Shown in pieces: positions 1 to 8,387 of a stretch of DNA of 64,000 nucleotides. The notes under the pieces were generated by a model, which saw only the letters and a program-made list of their open reading frames with translations, searched no databases and was not told the origin of the DNA. The first letter of the stretch is position 1, and each line of letters begins with the position of its first letter. The stretch lies in IMG/VR virus record IMGVR_UViG_3300021478_000794, positions 25,391 to 89,390 of that record; one strand, written 5' to 3'. Position numbers and translations under genes: made by a program. The DNA is from a virus.

Positions 1-2
1 TC

Positions 3-314
3 ATTACGGGAGTCGGAACGGCCTATCCGACGACCTGGACTCCTCCTCCGTCGATCGCCGGATCGGTTAGTAACCTCGGCGTCTGGACGAACCCGTCCTC
101 CGCTTTAAGCGATTTCCTTAACGTCCAGTACCTTTCGGTCGAGGCGGTTTGCGCGGTTACCCGGGCGAGGATTAAACCGGGCGAGCCGGTCCTCATCCTT
201 GACGAGCATATTATCTCGAAACCGGCCTTTACCCGGTTACTCCGGGAAAGCTTCGAGAAAATGATTACGCCGAAGGTCGAGACGATGCACGAAATCTCGG
301 ACTACGATAGTTAA
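3..314 (+). CDS. C-terminal part of an unknown phage protein ending in the MHEISDYD tail
   Basis: The gene enters from before the window; 103 codons of its 3' end are visible. I do not recognise the family. The visible part has an aliphatic stretch (EPVLILDEHII) followed by a probable helix, and it ends KVETMHEISDYDS-stop. That tail is a diverged copy of the peptide (V/I)ETMHEISGWDA found at the end of several other proteins of this phage, so it is the best clue that this is a real native gene. It meets the minus-strand Ig-like gene tail to tail with a 4-base overlap. Confidence 0.75.
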   Translation: MTGVGTAYPTTWTPPPSIAGSVSNLGVWTNPSSALSDFLNVQYLSVEAVCAVTRARIKPGEPVLILDEHIISKPAFTRLLRESFEKMITPKVETMHEISDYDS

Positions 315-1075
315 GCCGTTACGGTAAAGTTAACCGTCGCGCTGGCCTGACGGTCGACGCCCCGGACGTAAACCGGGACGGTCCCGACGATTAGATCGTA
401 CGCCGGTACTACCACCGTCATTAAGGTCGGATTAACGAACGTCGGCGTCTTCGTCTTTCCGGCCCATTTTACGATATCCCCGTCGACGAAATTATTCCCG
501 ACTAGATTGAGCGTTAGCGTCCCGAGCGCGGCGCTCGCGGTCGACGGCGAAAGGCTACTTAGAACCGGCGCGGGGCCTAAGGCCGCCCGGAGATCTAAAT
601 AAAGCGGATTACTCGTAATCGCCGGGCCGCCGGTATTGTCCTGGACCGTAACGAGGATAACCCGGGAGGCTCCTAAGGTCGTCGGATCGAGTCCCGCGAC
701 CGTTAAGGTATTCGGATCGGTTAAGGTCGTCGGATAAGAGATCCCGTCTAGGAGGACGACGCAGCCGCTATCGAACCGCCCGCTCCCGTCTCCTTTTACG
801 ACGAACGAGAAAGGCGCTCCGTTCGTTCGCGCTACCCGGGGAGTAACCGAAGAAAGGTAAATCGGAAAAGTCGGAGCTGGGTCGAGGGAAGGAACGAAGG
901 AAGTAAATAACCCCGAAACCTTCATCGGATTAAACAGACTCGTCGCATCCACAACATCCGTCACCCGTAAGGTACCCGGGGATTGAACCGTAACGGGAGG
1001 GAGGAGGTTAAGCTGACGGAGGAACTCTTTGACCTGATTGTCAGCCGTCGGCGAATAAGTAATCGTGTAAGGCAT
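311..1075 (-). CDS. IPT/TIG Ig-like domain virion protein
   Basis: 254 aa, probably a virion surface or tail protein. The C-terminal half has the IPT/TIG pattern (PVLSSLSPSTASAALGTL, then LVGNNFVDGDIVKWAG, then TFVNPTLMTVVVP), and a second similar Ig-like unit precedes it (residues about 80-165). I chose the ATG at 1075 (MPYTITYSPT) rather than an upstream ATG at 1150, because the latter would run into the divergent gene and has no ribosome site. A GTATTTAT octamer lies 5 bases before this ATG. Exact virion location is unknown. Confidence 0.8.
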   Translation of the reverse strand: MPYTITYSPTADNQVKEFLRQLNLLPPVTVQSPGTLRVTDVVDATSLFNPMKVSGLFTSFVPSLDPAPTFPIYLSSVTPRVARTNGAPFSFVVKGDGSGRFDSGCVVLLDGISYPTTLTDPNTLTVAGLDPTTLGASRVILVTVQDNTGGPAITSNPLYLDLRAALGPAPVLSSLSPSTASAALGTLTLNLVGNNFVDGDIVKWAGKTKTPTFVNPTLMTVVVPAYDLIVGTVPVYVRGVDRQASATVNFTVTA

Positions 1076-1080
1076 GGACG

Positions 1081-1088
1081 ATAAATAC
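1081..1088 (-). promoter_or_regulatory. GTATTTA box between divergent genes
   Basis: GTATTTAT reading toward the Ig-like gene; on the other strand it reads ATAAATAC, followed by CCGCGTTCTAGATAATTAG toward the DUF5662 gene. A very similar arrangement (TAAATACGCGTTCTATTAAT) sits between the divergent genes at 49280 and 49307. Possible promoter core; orientation uncertain. Confidence 0.35.
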
Positions 1089-1114
1089 CCGCGTTCTAGA
1101 TAATTAGAGGGACT

Positions 1115-1576
1115 ATGAGTTACGACAGTACCCCCGACACCCAAGAGCATATTTTTAAGGTCGCCTCGAACCTCGACGCTATCATATTTAATTTAAGCCA
1201 TCGCTCCCTCGTCCACGACCGATCGAAATTCGGGCCGGTCGAGAAGGAGGCCTTCGACCGGCTAACTCCCCGGCTTAAAAATTTAACATACGGGAGCGAG
1301 GAGTACCGGGCTTCCCTCCGGGAAATGAAACCGGCCCTCGCGCATCATTACGAGCATAATTCCCACCATCCCGAACATTACCCCGGCGGGGTTCTCGATA
1401 TGAGCCTCCTCGATATCCTAGAAATGTTGGCCGACTGGAAGGCGGCGGGTGAGCGGCACGACCCCCCTAACCCCCTCGATAAATCGATCGCCTACAACGC
1501 CGAACGCTTTAAACTCTCGCCTGAGATGACGAAAATCTTATCGACGACGGCGCGGGAACTGGGATGGATCGTATGA
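1115..1576 (+). CDS. DUF5662 family protein
   Basis: 153 aa. It carries the DUF5662 pattern: an N-terminal VHDRSKFGPVE motif, then HHYEHNSHHPEHY rich in histidines, then a helical MSLLDILEMLADWKAA block. The conserved His/Asp residues resemble a metal-dependent hydrolase, but the family has no established activity that I can name. The gene reads divergently from the Ig-like gene and is translationally coupled to the next small gene through a GTATGA overlap at 1573-1576. AGAGGGACT before the ATG is the likely ribosome site. Confidence 0.8.
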   Translation: MSYDSTPDTQEHIFKVASNLDAIIFNLSHRSLVHDRSKFGPVEKEAFDRLTPRLKNLTYGSEEYRASLREMKPALAHHYEHNSHHPEHYPGGVLDMSLLDILEMLADWKAAGERHDPPNPLDKSIAYNAERFKLSPEMTKILSTTARELGWIV

Positions 1577-1734
1577 CGAGGGACGAACTTTTTATCGTTA
1601 TCGCGAAGCTAAAGGAAGAGCACGGGGAGGCCTTCGATCGTTGGTACGATCAGGCCAATTTCCCGGATATCGAAGATTATTGCAAAACCGGCTTCGTCTT
1701 AGAACGCTTTTTCGAAGGAACGAGCGCCCTCTAA
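1573..1734 (+). CDS. Small acidic protein, unknown
   Basis: 53 aa (MTRDELFIVIAKLKEEHGEA...). The ATG overlaps the stop of the DUF5662 gene (ATGA), which indicates translational coupling. The sequence looks like a small helical globular protein with FDRWYDQANFPDIEDY in the middle. No family recognised. A terminator follows 9 bases after the stop. Confidence 0.75.
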   Translation: MTRDELFIVIAKLKEEHGEAFDRWYDQANFPDIEDYCKTGFVLERFFEGTSAL

Positions 1735-1743
1735 AAATGAAAA

Positions 1744-1771
1744 AAGGCCGCCCCGGTTAAGGAGCGGCCTC
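1744..1771. terminator. Bidirectional intrinsic terminator
   Basis: GGCCGC/GCGGCC stem with an AAAAAA run on the left and TCTTTCT on the right. It separates the plus-strand DUF5662 operon from the convergent proline-rich gene; on the minus strand the stem is followed by TTTTTT. Confidence 0.75.
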
Positions 1772-1789
1772 TTTCTAAAGGGTTAAATT

Positions 1790-2512
1790 TTACTCTTTAT
1801 CTTTAGGTTCCGGAACGGTCGGCTGGATCGGGTGGGCCGGTCCGATCGCTTCCGGATCGGTCGGGGGTGGGGTCGTTCCGCCGTTTCCTCCGTTCGGGGG
1901 AGGAGTCGTGGTCGGTAGTTGCGGAACGCGGGCCCACATCCACCCATAACCGGGAACGAAACACCAGACCCAACCGCTACCTTCCGGATCTTGGGCCGGG
2001 AGTTGCCCCGGTAGACCGCCCGGTTTCGGAGGTCTAACTTCGGGAATCCCGTAACCCGGATCGACCGGTCTTTCGGGATAGCCGTAACCGGGATCGACGG
2101 GACCTTGGGGAGGTCGAGAAGGCCAAGGAGGTTGCGGCATTGGAAATCCGATATCGACGTAAGGAGGTCGAGGCCGTGCCCAAGGCGGCGAGTAACCCGG
2201 GTCGACCGGCGGTCGAGCCCAAGGCGGGGAATAACCCGGATCGACCGGTCGGATAGGATACCCGTAACCGGGATCGACGGGCCTTTCCGGATACCCATAA
2301 CCGGGATCGACCGGCCCTTGGGGCGGTTTCGGTCGGATAGGTACCCCATAGCCGGGATCGACCGGTCTTTCGGGATATCCATAACCGGGATCGACCGGTC
2401 TTGAGGGAGGTTGCGGTTGAGTAGGGGGAGGACCGCCGGGCATAGGACCGCCGCCGACTTGGGTATCGGAATAAGTCAGAACGCCTTGGAAGATTACGGG
2501 GATAGCTGCCAT
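1790..2512 (-). CDS. Proline-rich PVDPGYG-repeat protein
   Basis: 240 aa. Residues about 38-165 are built of roughly nine imperfect copies of RPVDPGYGYPE, with two PVDPGYSPPWARP variants. The C-terminal part has a tryptophan-rich block (GSGWVWCFVPGYGWMW) and then a P/T/G-rich tail. Proteins with such repeats and a WV..VPG.GW block are common among phage hypothetical and structural proteins; the role is not established. The 126 bases upstream, facing the divergent gene at 2639, hold no gene. Overlapping frames in this repeat are compositional shadows. Confidence 0.8.
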   Translation of the reverse strand: MAAIPVIFQGVLTYSDTQVGGGPMPGGPPPTQPQPPSRPVDPGYGYPERPVDPGYGVPIRPKPPQGPVDPGYGYPERPVDPGYGYPIRPVDPGYSPPWARPPVDPGYSPPWARPRPPYVDIGFPMPQPPWPSRPPQGPVDPGYGYPERPVDPGYGIPEVRPPKPGGLPGQLPAQDPEGSGWVWCFVPGYGWMWARVPQLPTTTPPPNGGNGGTTPPPTDPEAIGPAHPIQPTVPEPKDKE

Positions 2513-2638
2513 AATTTAATCTTTTCGTGTAGTATGAGGTATAGGGGAGTAGGGATTATAGCGACGAGGTTTGACGCTACGATTAAACTACCGATGAAGA
2601 TAGATTAAAGGAAAAAGCTTCGTTAGTAGTTAAGGGAC

Positions 2639-3139
2639 GTGACGAACGATGTACTCGGTTTCGGAGGGGCCGTTCTCAACTTTAAAGTCGAGCGGCTCGG
2701 CCCGAGCGGCGAGCTTAAATTCTATCTAACGGCGGATCGACCCGGCTTCCGTTGGACTATCACCTACAACGGGGTCACTACCAAAAACGTAACCATGCTA
2801 GCCCTACAAAACGACCAACAAGTAACCGCCTCGATTCAACCGGTCGACGCGAAAGGAAATCCGGCGAAAGTCGACGGCGCTCCGGAATGGAGTTCCAGTA
2901 GCGAAGACGTCGCCGTCGTAAAGGCCGCTCCCGACGGACTGTCGGCGACTGTCGCCGGAGTCGATATCGGAACCTGCCAGATCAACGTTAAGGCGGACGC
3001 CGACCTCGGGGAAGGAACGACGGCGCTTACCGGTACGCTCGACGTCGAAGTAGTGGCGGGCTCGGCGGTAGCGCTCTCGATTACGACCGGTACTCCCGAA
3101 CCGAAGAAGGAAATAAATCCGCTCGGACCGAGAAAATAA
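2639..3139 (+). CDS. Ig-like (BIG2-type) virion-associated protein
   Basis: 166 aa starting at a GTG preceded by AAGGGAC. The C-terminal ~110 residues look like a bacterial Ig-like domain: QVTASIQPVDAKGNPAKVDG, then WSSSSEDVAVVKAAPDG, then a TLDVEVVAGSAVALSI ending. Such domains decorate capsids and tails and may bind host surface carbohydrate. It stands alone on the plus strand and is closed by a convergent terminator. Assignment rests on the fold pattern only. Confidence 0.75.
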   Translation: MTNDVLGFGGAVLNFKVERLGPSGELKFYLTADRPGFRWTITYNGVTTKNVTMLALQNDQQVTASIQPVDAKGNPAKVDGAPEWSSSSEDVAVVKAAPDGLSATVAGVDIGTCQINVKADADLGEGTTALTGTLDVEVVAGSAVALSITTGTPEPKKEINPLGPRK

Positions 3140-3160
3140 TTTTAACCAATAAAAAGAAGC

Positions 3161-3181
3161 GGCGGAGGTCGAACCTCCGCC
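3161..3181. terminator. Bidirectional intrinsic terminator
   Basis: Perfect GGCGGAGGT-CGA-ACCTCCGCC hairpin with AAAAAGAA on one side and GTTTTCTTTT on the other, between convergent genes. Confidence 0.85.
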
Positions 3182-3189
3182 GTTTTCTT

Positions 3190-3726
3190 TTAAATTAAGC
3201 CTCCGAACGCCTCGGGGGTAACCGGCTCCCCGTTATACGGGTTCTTCGCCCCCCATCCGAACGCGACCGCGTCGAGAAGGGTCGCCGAGTCGACCATCTC
3301 CGCTTCCATTAGAACCTTATGATCGATATTGAGAGGGATATCGCCGGTTCCGTCGTCCACGAACCAGAGGGAGTTAACCCCCCGATGCTTCATAATCTCT
3401 TGTATCGGCCAGCAATGCGCTTCCCGTAAAGCGCCGAGATTCCGGAAGACGACCCGGACCGGCTTCCCGTCCGCCGTATCTTTTAAAACTTGAATCTGGG
3501 AGTGGAGATGTTCCGGGGTAAAATTCGATCCGTCGACGAGAAGGGTATTCTTAACCCCGAGCGAATTCGTTAATTCCTCCCCGCTACCCGGACGGGCGTT
3601 TACGACGTGGAAGATACGAGCCATTCGTTCCATCGCGTCTAAACCGAGGGCCGGGAGGGCGTGAACCGAGGTAATCGCTTCGGGATCTACCTCCATGTCC
3701 GAAAGATCGACTAGTTCCTCATCCAT
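3190..3726 (-). CDS. Unknown phage protein
   Basis: 178 aa, last gene of the MoxR/VWA operon. No family recognised. The N-terminus is acidic; the middle (RVVFRNLGALREAHCWPIQE, VNSLWFVDDGTGDIPLNID) looks like an alpha/beta fold. GAGAAGAGAAT precedes the ATG. It lies 15 bases downstream of the VWA gene and may be a further part of that system. Confidence 0.75.
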   Translation of the reverse strand: MDEELVDLSDMEVDPEAITSVHALPALGLDAMERMARIFHVVNARPGSGEELTNSLGVKNTLLVDGSNFTPEHLHSQIQVLKDTADGKPVRVVFRNLGALREAHCWPIQEIMKHRGVNSLWFVDDGTGDIPLNIDHKVLMEAEMVDSATLLDAVAFGWGAKNPYNGEPVTPEAFGGLI

Positions 3727-3741
3727 ATTCTCTTCTCTTTT

Positions 3742-4992
3742 TTACTTCTTTACGCCTACCCCGGCGAAGATGTCCTTCCCTCGCCCTTTCTCCTCCTGGC
3801 CCTTAATCCAGTTCGGATCGTCGACGTAGGTCCGGATAATCTTACACCCCACCGGAATCGCCTCGGTCGAATGCTGAGAGGTTAGGACGAAGCACCACTT
3901 CGGCGGTACGATTAACTTCGGCGGAGGATTCGCGAACGCCCCGTCCGTTAGCATCATGTATCCATCCATATCCTTATAGAAGGGCTGCTTTAAAACCGCC
4001 GCGATCCCTTCCCAAGGGCTCGTCCCGCCCCCTCCCTCCATAGGGACGTAATTATGCGGCCGCATCGGGCCCTGCCGGATCCCGTCGTCGAAGGTAAAGA
4101 TATAAAGCTCCGCGACGTCCGGCTTAACGCTCTTTAGAATCGAGGTAAAATCGAATTGAATCCCGATATCGAAAACCGAACCGGAGACGTCGACGAAAAC
4201 CGCCATCTTACAAATCTTCGACCGCATTACGGGGACGTTCCGGGCCGGTAACCGGACGTTCGACCCGCTTATCTCGCCGAGCTGGGCGCGGACGCTCTGG
4301 AGCTTAGTTTCCTCCCGCGTCCACATATCCTCGTAAACTTCCGCTTCCCGGCTCTTAAACCAGTCCCGAACCGCCGCTTTCCAGAGTCCCGTCTCGATCG
4401 GTCGGTAGCCGGTCTGATTTAACTCGCGGCCCGCGCCGCCGCCCCGGCTTAGGCGTTTATCTTTTCCGTAACCGGGATGCAGTTCCGACATCCGGGTAAT
4501 CGGGTTCCGCTGTATCCGCTCAACGGCTTTCCGGACTTCGTCCTGAATAATCGGGTTCCCGTCTTCCCCGAGCGTTTTATTCCGCTCTTCGTCCGCTTCT
4601 TTCGAGGCCGAATGGGCGTACTTCTCCCCGAGCTTATCGTATTCCGGATCGTCCGCTCCGGACGGATCTCCCACTCCCGTTCCTTCGCCCTCGCCCTCGC
4701 CCGGTTCACCGCCCTCTCCCTCGCCTTCTCCCTCGCCCTCTCCCGGTTCGCCCGGTTCGCCTTTTTCGCCCTTTTTAGGTTTCGGCTTCTTCTTACCGCC
4801 CGGACCCGCGCCGCCTCCTCCGCCCTTCTCCTGATCGCGCCAATCTTCGGTCGACGTTTCGTAGGACGGAATAACCGCTCCCTTACCGTCCGGAGTAGCG
4901 TCGATCGCGCCCGATCCCTTCGGGATTTCCATCCCGGGCGCTAAAACGAGCCGTAAATCGCCGATCGTCGTCTTTAAGGAATTAAAAGGCAT
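3742..4992 (-). CDS. VWA-like domain protein (C-terminal half of a DUF2201/COG3864-type pair)
   Basis: 416 aa. Residues 75-108 form a low-complexity GEPGEGEGEG stretch. The C-terminal ~155 residues are a von Willebrand A-like domain with MIDAS residues visible as FVDVSGS (D268, S270, S272), followed by EGGGGTSPWEG (MIDAS Thr region) and YMMLTDGAF. In bacteria this kind of VWA domain is fused to, or adjacent to, a metallopeptidase and pairs with a MoxR-type AAA+ ATPase; here those are the two upstream genes. Likely role: metal-dependent substrate or partner recognition by the ATPase. Preceded by a CGAAATG leader. Confidence 0.85.
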   Translation of the reverse strand: MPFNSLKTTIGDLRLVLAPGMEIPKGSGAIDATPDGKGAVIPSYETSTEDWRDQEKGGGGGAGPGGKKKPKPKKGEKGEPGEPGEGEGEGEGEGGEPGEGEGEGTGVGDPSGADDPEYDKLGEKYAHSASKEADEERNKTLGEDGNPIIQDEVRKAVERIQRNPITRMSELHPGYGKDKRLSRGGGAGRELNQTGYRPIETGLWKAAVRDWFKSREAEVYEDMWTREETKLQSVRAQLGEISGSNVRLPARNVPVMRSKICKMAVFVDVSGSVFDIGIQFDFTSILKSVKPDVAELYIFTFDDGIRQGPMRPHNYVPMEGGGGTSPWEGIAAVLKQPFYKDMDGYMMLTDGAFANPPPKLIVPPKWCFVLTSQHSTEAIPVGCKIIRTYVDDPNWIKGQEEKGRGKDIFAGVGVKK

Positions 4993-5009
4993 ATCGAATA
5001 CATTTCGTT
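4993..5009 (-). promoter_or_regulatory. CGAAATG leader box
   Basis: Gene-sense ACGAAATGTATTCGAT-ATG, with 11 bases from the inner A to the start A. The inner ATG opens a 9-codon out-of-frame ORF, the longest among the copies. Confidence 0.5.
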
Positions 5010-5013
5010 TTCT

Positions 5014-6576
5014 CTAACGCTGCCCCTGTAACCGTATAAGCCAGCTAACCATTCCCTTAAGGTCCGCCGGAGTTTTAAAGATTTCGGTCGGGCCGAAGGT
5101 AAACTCTTCCATCCCCTTCGCCGCGAGAAGGGCGGCCTGACGTCGAAAGTCGCGGACGGTCGTCTTAAACGGAACGGGCCCCTTTTCCGCCGCGATCTTT
5201 TGGAGCGCGATAATATTTGGCGAAAGCGGGATCCGGGGTATCGCCGAGCCTCCCGGCTCTTCCGCCGGAGCTTCCGCCGCCGGAACTTCTTCGGGCGTTA
5301 GAGGAGCTTCGGGAACCGCCGCCGGAGCTTCCGCTTCCGGAGCCGCCGCCGTAGCTTCCGGAGCTTCCGGAGCCGTCGGCGGTTCTTCGATCCCTCCTAA
5401 CGTTCGCTCCGCTTCCCGGGCGACGTCCGCCGCTAACTTTTTATTAAGGTCTTCTTGGGCCTCGACGACCGCTAAGTCGTCGGCATCGTCCCGCTCCTTA
5501 ATTAAGCGGTCGATCTCGTCGAGATTCGCGATCTCCGGGATCCCGACCGCCGCCGCGAACGGCTCCCAAGTCATCGGGCGCGTTCCCGCCGCCTTCATCC
5601 TCGCGTACGTCTCGACGATCTTCCGGGAGGTCGGGAAAGACTTTTTCCCGAGCTGGGTCGTTATCCCGATCGCCCGCGAGAGCCAGACCCACTCGGGCTG
5701 GGTAATATCGTCGGTATAAAAAATATCCGCTTCGCCTTCCTGATCGGCGACCCGCTTTAGTTTCTCGATAAGCCCGTAGGTATCGTGGGACTTAACGAAG
5801 ACGACGTCGCCCGGCTCGACGTAAACCTTCTGGCTGACGACCTCTTCGGAAGATTCCTCGCCCCGGTCGACTTTCCGCTTCCGCTTAACCTGGCGACCGA
5901 AGGATTTATTCTCAACGGCTTTTTCGAATTGGTTCGGGTCGATCCCCTTCGACTCCATATCGGTAATCATCGCCTGATATAGTTCGAGGCAAGTCTGATC
6001 GATTTCGACCGTTCCTTTTACCTCGCCCGGCTTAACGGGATACTTCTCCCGAACCGCTTTCGGGAGGTCCTTCCAGTAGATCCCGTTCTGGAGCGTCCAA
6101 TCCTGTCGCTCCTCGGTCCGGAGCCCCGAGGACCACTTCAGCGTCCGCTTTAGGAACTCGTTAATGTAGGCGTCCGTAACGATATTCCAGATCTGCATAT
6201 ACTCGATCTGAAACATCTTAATCTGGCGGACGTGACCGAAAATAAGGTGCATAGCCTCGTGAGCGATAACGAAGGCGATATCGCCCGCCGAGAGGCTCGC
6301 CGCGAACCAGACGTTAAAGTAGTAATCGATTTTACTATTAACCGGGTTAAACCCGACGCAAGCGGTCGAGATCTCCGGATCGGTCGTCAGGATCGGTTTC
6401 CCCATTAAGGCCCCCTTCCACCCCAGCCACCAATGGGCCGAGGCTAAGATCCGGGCCGCGAATTCGAGACGTTTATCGGCGAGCTGAAAAGTTCTTTCGG
6501 TCGCCGCTTGCTCCTCGGGAGTATGATATTTGTACTTCTCCCGTAGCTCCTCTAATTCTGTAATTGAGTGACCCAT
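5014..6576 (-). CDS. HExxH metallopeptidase-domain protein (DUF2201-like)
   Basis: 520 aa. The N-terminal ~220 residues match the putative metallopeptidase domain that accompanies VWA-like domains: zinc-binding HEAMHLIFGH (H106, E107, H110, H115) followed by a helix with IWNIVTDAYINEFL. The middle is charged, residues ~395-450 form an Ala/Pro/Glu-rich linker, and a basic C-terminal domain (FRRQAALLAAKG) follows. It sits between the MoxR-like ATPase and the VWA gene, so the three products probably act together. Whether it is an active protease is untested. Upstream leader is a degenerate CGAAATG box. Confidence 0.8.
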   Translation of the reverse strand: MGHSITELEELREKYKYHTPEEQAATERTFQLADKRLEFAARILASAHWWLGWKGALMGKPILTTDPEISTACVGFNPVNSKIDYYFNVWFAASLSAGDIAFVIAHEAMHLIFGHVRQIKMFQIEYMQIWNIVTDAYINEFLKRTLKWSSGLRTEERQDWTLQNGIYWKDLPKAVREKYPVKPGEVKGTVEIDQTCLELYQAMITDMESKGIDPNQFEKAVENKSFGRQVKRKRKVDRGEESSEEVVSQKVYVEPGDVVFVKSHDTYGLIEKLKRVADQEGEADIFYTDDITQPEWVWLSRAIGITTQLGKKSFPTSRKIVETYARMKAAGTRPMTWEPFAAAVGIPEIANLDEIDRLIKERDDADDLAVVEAQEDLNKKLAADVAREAERTLGGIEEPPTAPEAPEATAAAPEAEAPAAVPEAPLTPEEVPAAEAPAEEPGGSAIPRIPLSPNIIALQKIAAEKGPVPFKTTVRDFRRQAALLAAKGMEEFTFGPTEIFKTPADLKGMVSWLIRLQGQR

Positions 6577-6596
6577 TCTACTTTAAGACATTTCGG
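6577..6596 (-). promoter_or_regulatory. CGAAATG leader box (degenerate)
   Basis: Gene-sense CCGAAATGTCTTAAAGTAGA-ATG. The inner ATG is followed by TCT TAA, a two-codon ORF. Spacing to the gene start is 15 rather than 11 bases. Confidence 0.4.
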
Positions 6597-6599
6597 TCT

Positions 6600-8360
6600 T
6601 TAAGGACGAACTCCCGTCGTCGCGGGAGCGGGAGTCCCGCCGACCGGCGCGGGAGCGCCGGGCCTCGTAGCCGGAGCGCCCCCTAACCCTCCGGCGACTT
6701 TCCCTTTTCCGGGCGCGGTCGCGACTTTCGCCGGAGTACCCTTCTTTTCGATTCCGTACTCGATATTCCCTTGGATCGTCGCGTCGATCTGGGTCTTACA
6801 CTTATTGTAGATATCAGTTTCGCCCCGGGTCGGAGGGAGGACGTGGGGGAGATCGGGCTGGCCCTGACTTGTCGCCCAAGCCTTCCGCCACTCTTCCGGC
6901 TTATTCTGCTTCACCCACAGGTACCAGCACAAATCCTGCCGGAGAACGATCCCCGCGACTTCGGGATGCATCGCGCAAATAATCCGCGAAAAATTCCCGA
7001 TATCGTCGAGCGGGATTTTCGCCTCCCCGTCGAGCGTCGTCTTCCTTAAGCCCGCCTCGATTACCCCGGCGATCTTCGCCCCCTTAGCTTGGTCGCCCTT
7101 TACTTCGGCGATCTTCGTCTCTAGCTCGGGAGCGTCGTTCCGGAGCGACGAAAGCGCCGCCGTCGCGTCGCCGAGGACCGCCCGCTTTAACTGTTCGAAA
7201 GGCATATTTACGCCCGTCGTTTTCGAAGAAATCTTATGATGTTGGGCGATCATATTAAACCCCCGGTTCCACCACGCCATACTCTCCGCCTTTTCCCCGG
7301 GCCGGGGATTAAAGACGTCGTTATTAAGGCGCTGAATCTTGCGCATTATATAATAAAGAACCCGAGGGGTAATAATATCGCGTAAATAGACCGGCTGGCC
7401 GTCTTTACCTTCCTGAGGGTCGGCGTTTAAGATCTCCTTATACCACCATCTTAGGCATTCCCGGGCGACGCTCATACCGACCTGCCCCTTACGGCCCGGC
7501 CCGACGTAGTGATGAATTTTGGGAGCCGCCTCGACCGTTATAATCGCGTCGAACCGTCCGCCGAGCGCCGACTCTAGCTCCTGGACCGCCCGGACGATAT
7601 CTTCCCGGGGCGGGTTAATCGCCGCCCAAACCGCCTTCAACTTCCGGAACGGAACGCCGTTAATCGTCCGGGCGTGCACTAGCTCGAAAAGCTGGTTCTG
7701 GGTGGCGTGAGAGACGCGGTTAATTTCGTCGAGGAAAATCATATCGACGTGCTCTAGGTCGTGCTTCCGGACGAATTCAAGGCACGCCTTCCCGGTCTCG
7801 TCCCGCCGGACGTTCGGGATACCGACGAGGTTTAGGTACGGGTCCATCGTCGGAGCGTTAAAATAAGCGACCTTCCATTGGACAGTTTCCGCCGATTGCT
7901 CGATCATGGTCGTCTTCCCGACTCCCGACTCCCCGATTACGAGGACGGCTTGGTCGACGTGCTTCATGGCGATCCGCATCTGCGTCTCCCATTCCGCCTC
8001 TTCCATATCGAAAAAGATCCGGTCGAGAGAGTTCCCCTTCTCCTGCCCTTTAGGGATATCCTCCATCGTCTGGGGGACGTCGGGCGTCCGGTCGTCGAAC
8101 CCGTAATCCGGTATCTCCCACTCCTCCCCCGTCTCCTCTTCCCGGTATTTCTTTCCGGCTTCGTCGATTCCGACCCGGCTCCGGGGAAAGGTAATGGACG
8201 GGAGCTTACTTTCTCGCTCAATTCTTTTCGCGATAAGCGCCGCTCGCTCTTCTTCGAGCGAAAGTTTCGGCTTATCCCCGTTCGAGGGCTTCGGCTTACC
8301 CTCGTTTAGAAAGGAGTCGATATCGTTAATTATGGAGGAGGAACCCTCTTCGTTTTTCAT
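6600..8360 (-). CDS. MoxR-like AAA+ ATPase
   Basis: 586 aa. A charged N-terminal ~115 residues is followed by an AAA+ module: Walker A GESGVGKT (143-150), Walker B MIFLDEI (D211 E212), sensor-1 region KAVWAAINPP, then a helical C-terminal lid and an Ala/Pro/Gly tail (VGGLGGAPATRPGAPAPVGG). This architecture matches MoxR/CbbQ-family ATPases that work with VWA proteins to remodel target proteins. First gene of a block followed directly by the metallopeptidase and VWA genes. A GTATTTAG octamer lies 19 bases upstream of the ATG. Confidence 0.88.
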   Translation of the reverse strand: MKNEEGSSSIINDIDSFLNEGKPKPSNGDKPKLSLEEERAALIAKRIERESKLPSITFPRSRVGIDEAGKKYREEETGEEWEIPDYGFDDRTPDVPQTMEDIPKGQEKGNSLDRIFFDMEEAEWETQMRIAMKHVDQAVLVIGESGVGKTTMIEQSAETVQWKVAYFNAPTMDPYLNLVGIPNVRRDETGKACLEFVRKHDLEHVDMIFLDEINRVSHATQNQLFELVHARTINGVPFRKLKAVWAAINPPREDIVRAVQELESALGGRFDAIITVEAAPKIHHYVGPGRKGQVGMSVARECLRWWYKEILNADPQEGKDGQPVYLRDIITPRVLYYIMRKIQRLNNDVFNPRPGEKAESMAWWNRGFNMIAQHHKISSKTTGVNMPFEQLKRAVLGDATAALSSLRNDAPELETKIAEVKGDQAKGAKIAGVIEAGLRKTTLDGEAKIPLDDIGNFSRIICAMHPEVAGIVLRQDLCWYLWVKQNKPEEWRKAWATSQGQPDLPHVLPPTRGETDIYNKCKTQIDATIQGNIEYGIEKKGTPAKVATAPGKGKVAGGLGGAPATRPGAPAPVGGTPAPATTGVRP

Positions 8361-8379
8361 ACGCTTTAAAAATTGAATT

Positions 8380-8387
8380 CTAAATAC
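8380..8387 (-). promoter_or_regulatory. GTATTTAG box upstream of the AAA+ gene
   Basis: Directly abuts the stop codon of the small upstream gene and precedes TTTTTAAAGCGT-ATG. Candidate promoter core shared with head and tail genes. Confidence 0.35.

Noticed and set aside
1081-1088. Calling the TAAATAC cores T4 late promoters
   Set aside because: The T4 late core TATAAATA would point away from most of the genes concerned, so the name would be misleading.
1783-2382. Long frames on both strands inside the PVDPGYG repeat gene
   Set aside because: Compositional shadows of a repetitive gene; the products are Arg/Ser/Pro-rich without sense in other copies.
4477-4944. 155-codon plus-strand frame opposite the VWA gene
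   Set aside because: Antisense shadow of a GEPGEG low-complexity region; the sense frame has clear MIDAS motifs.
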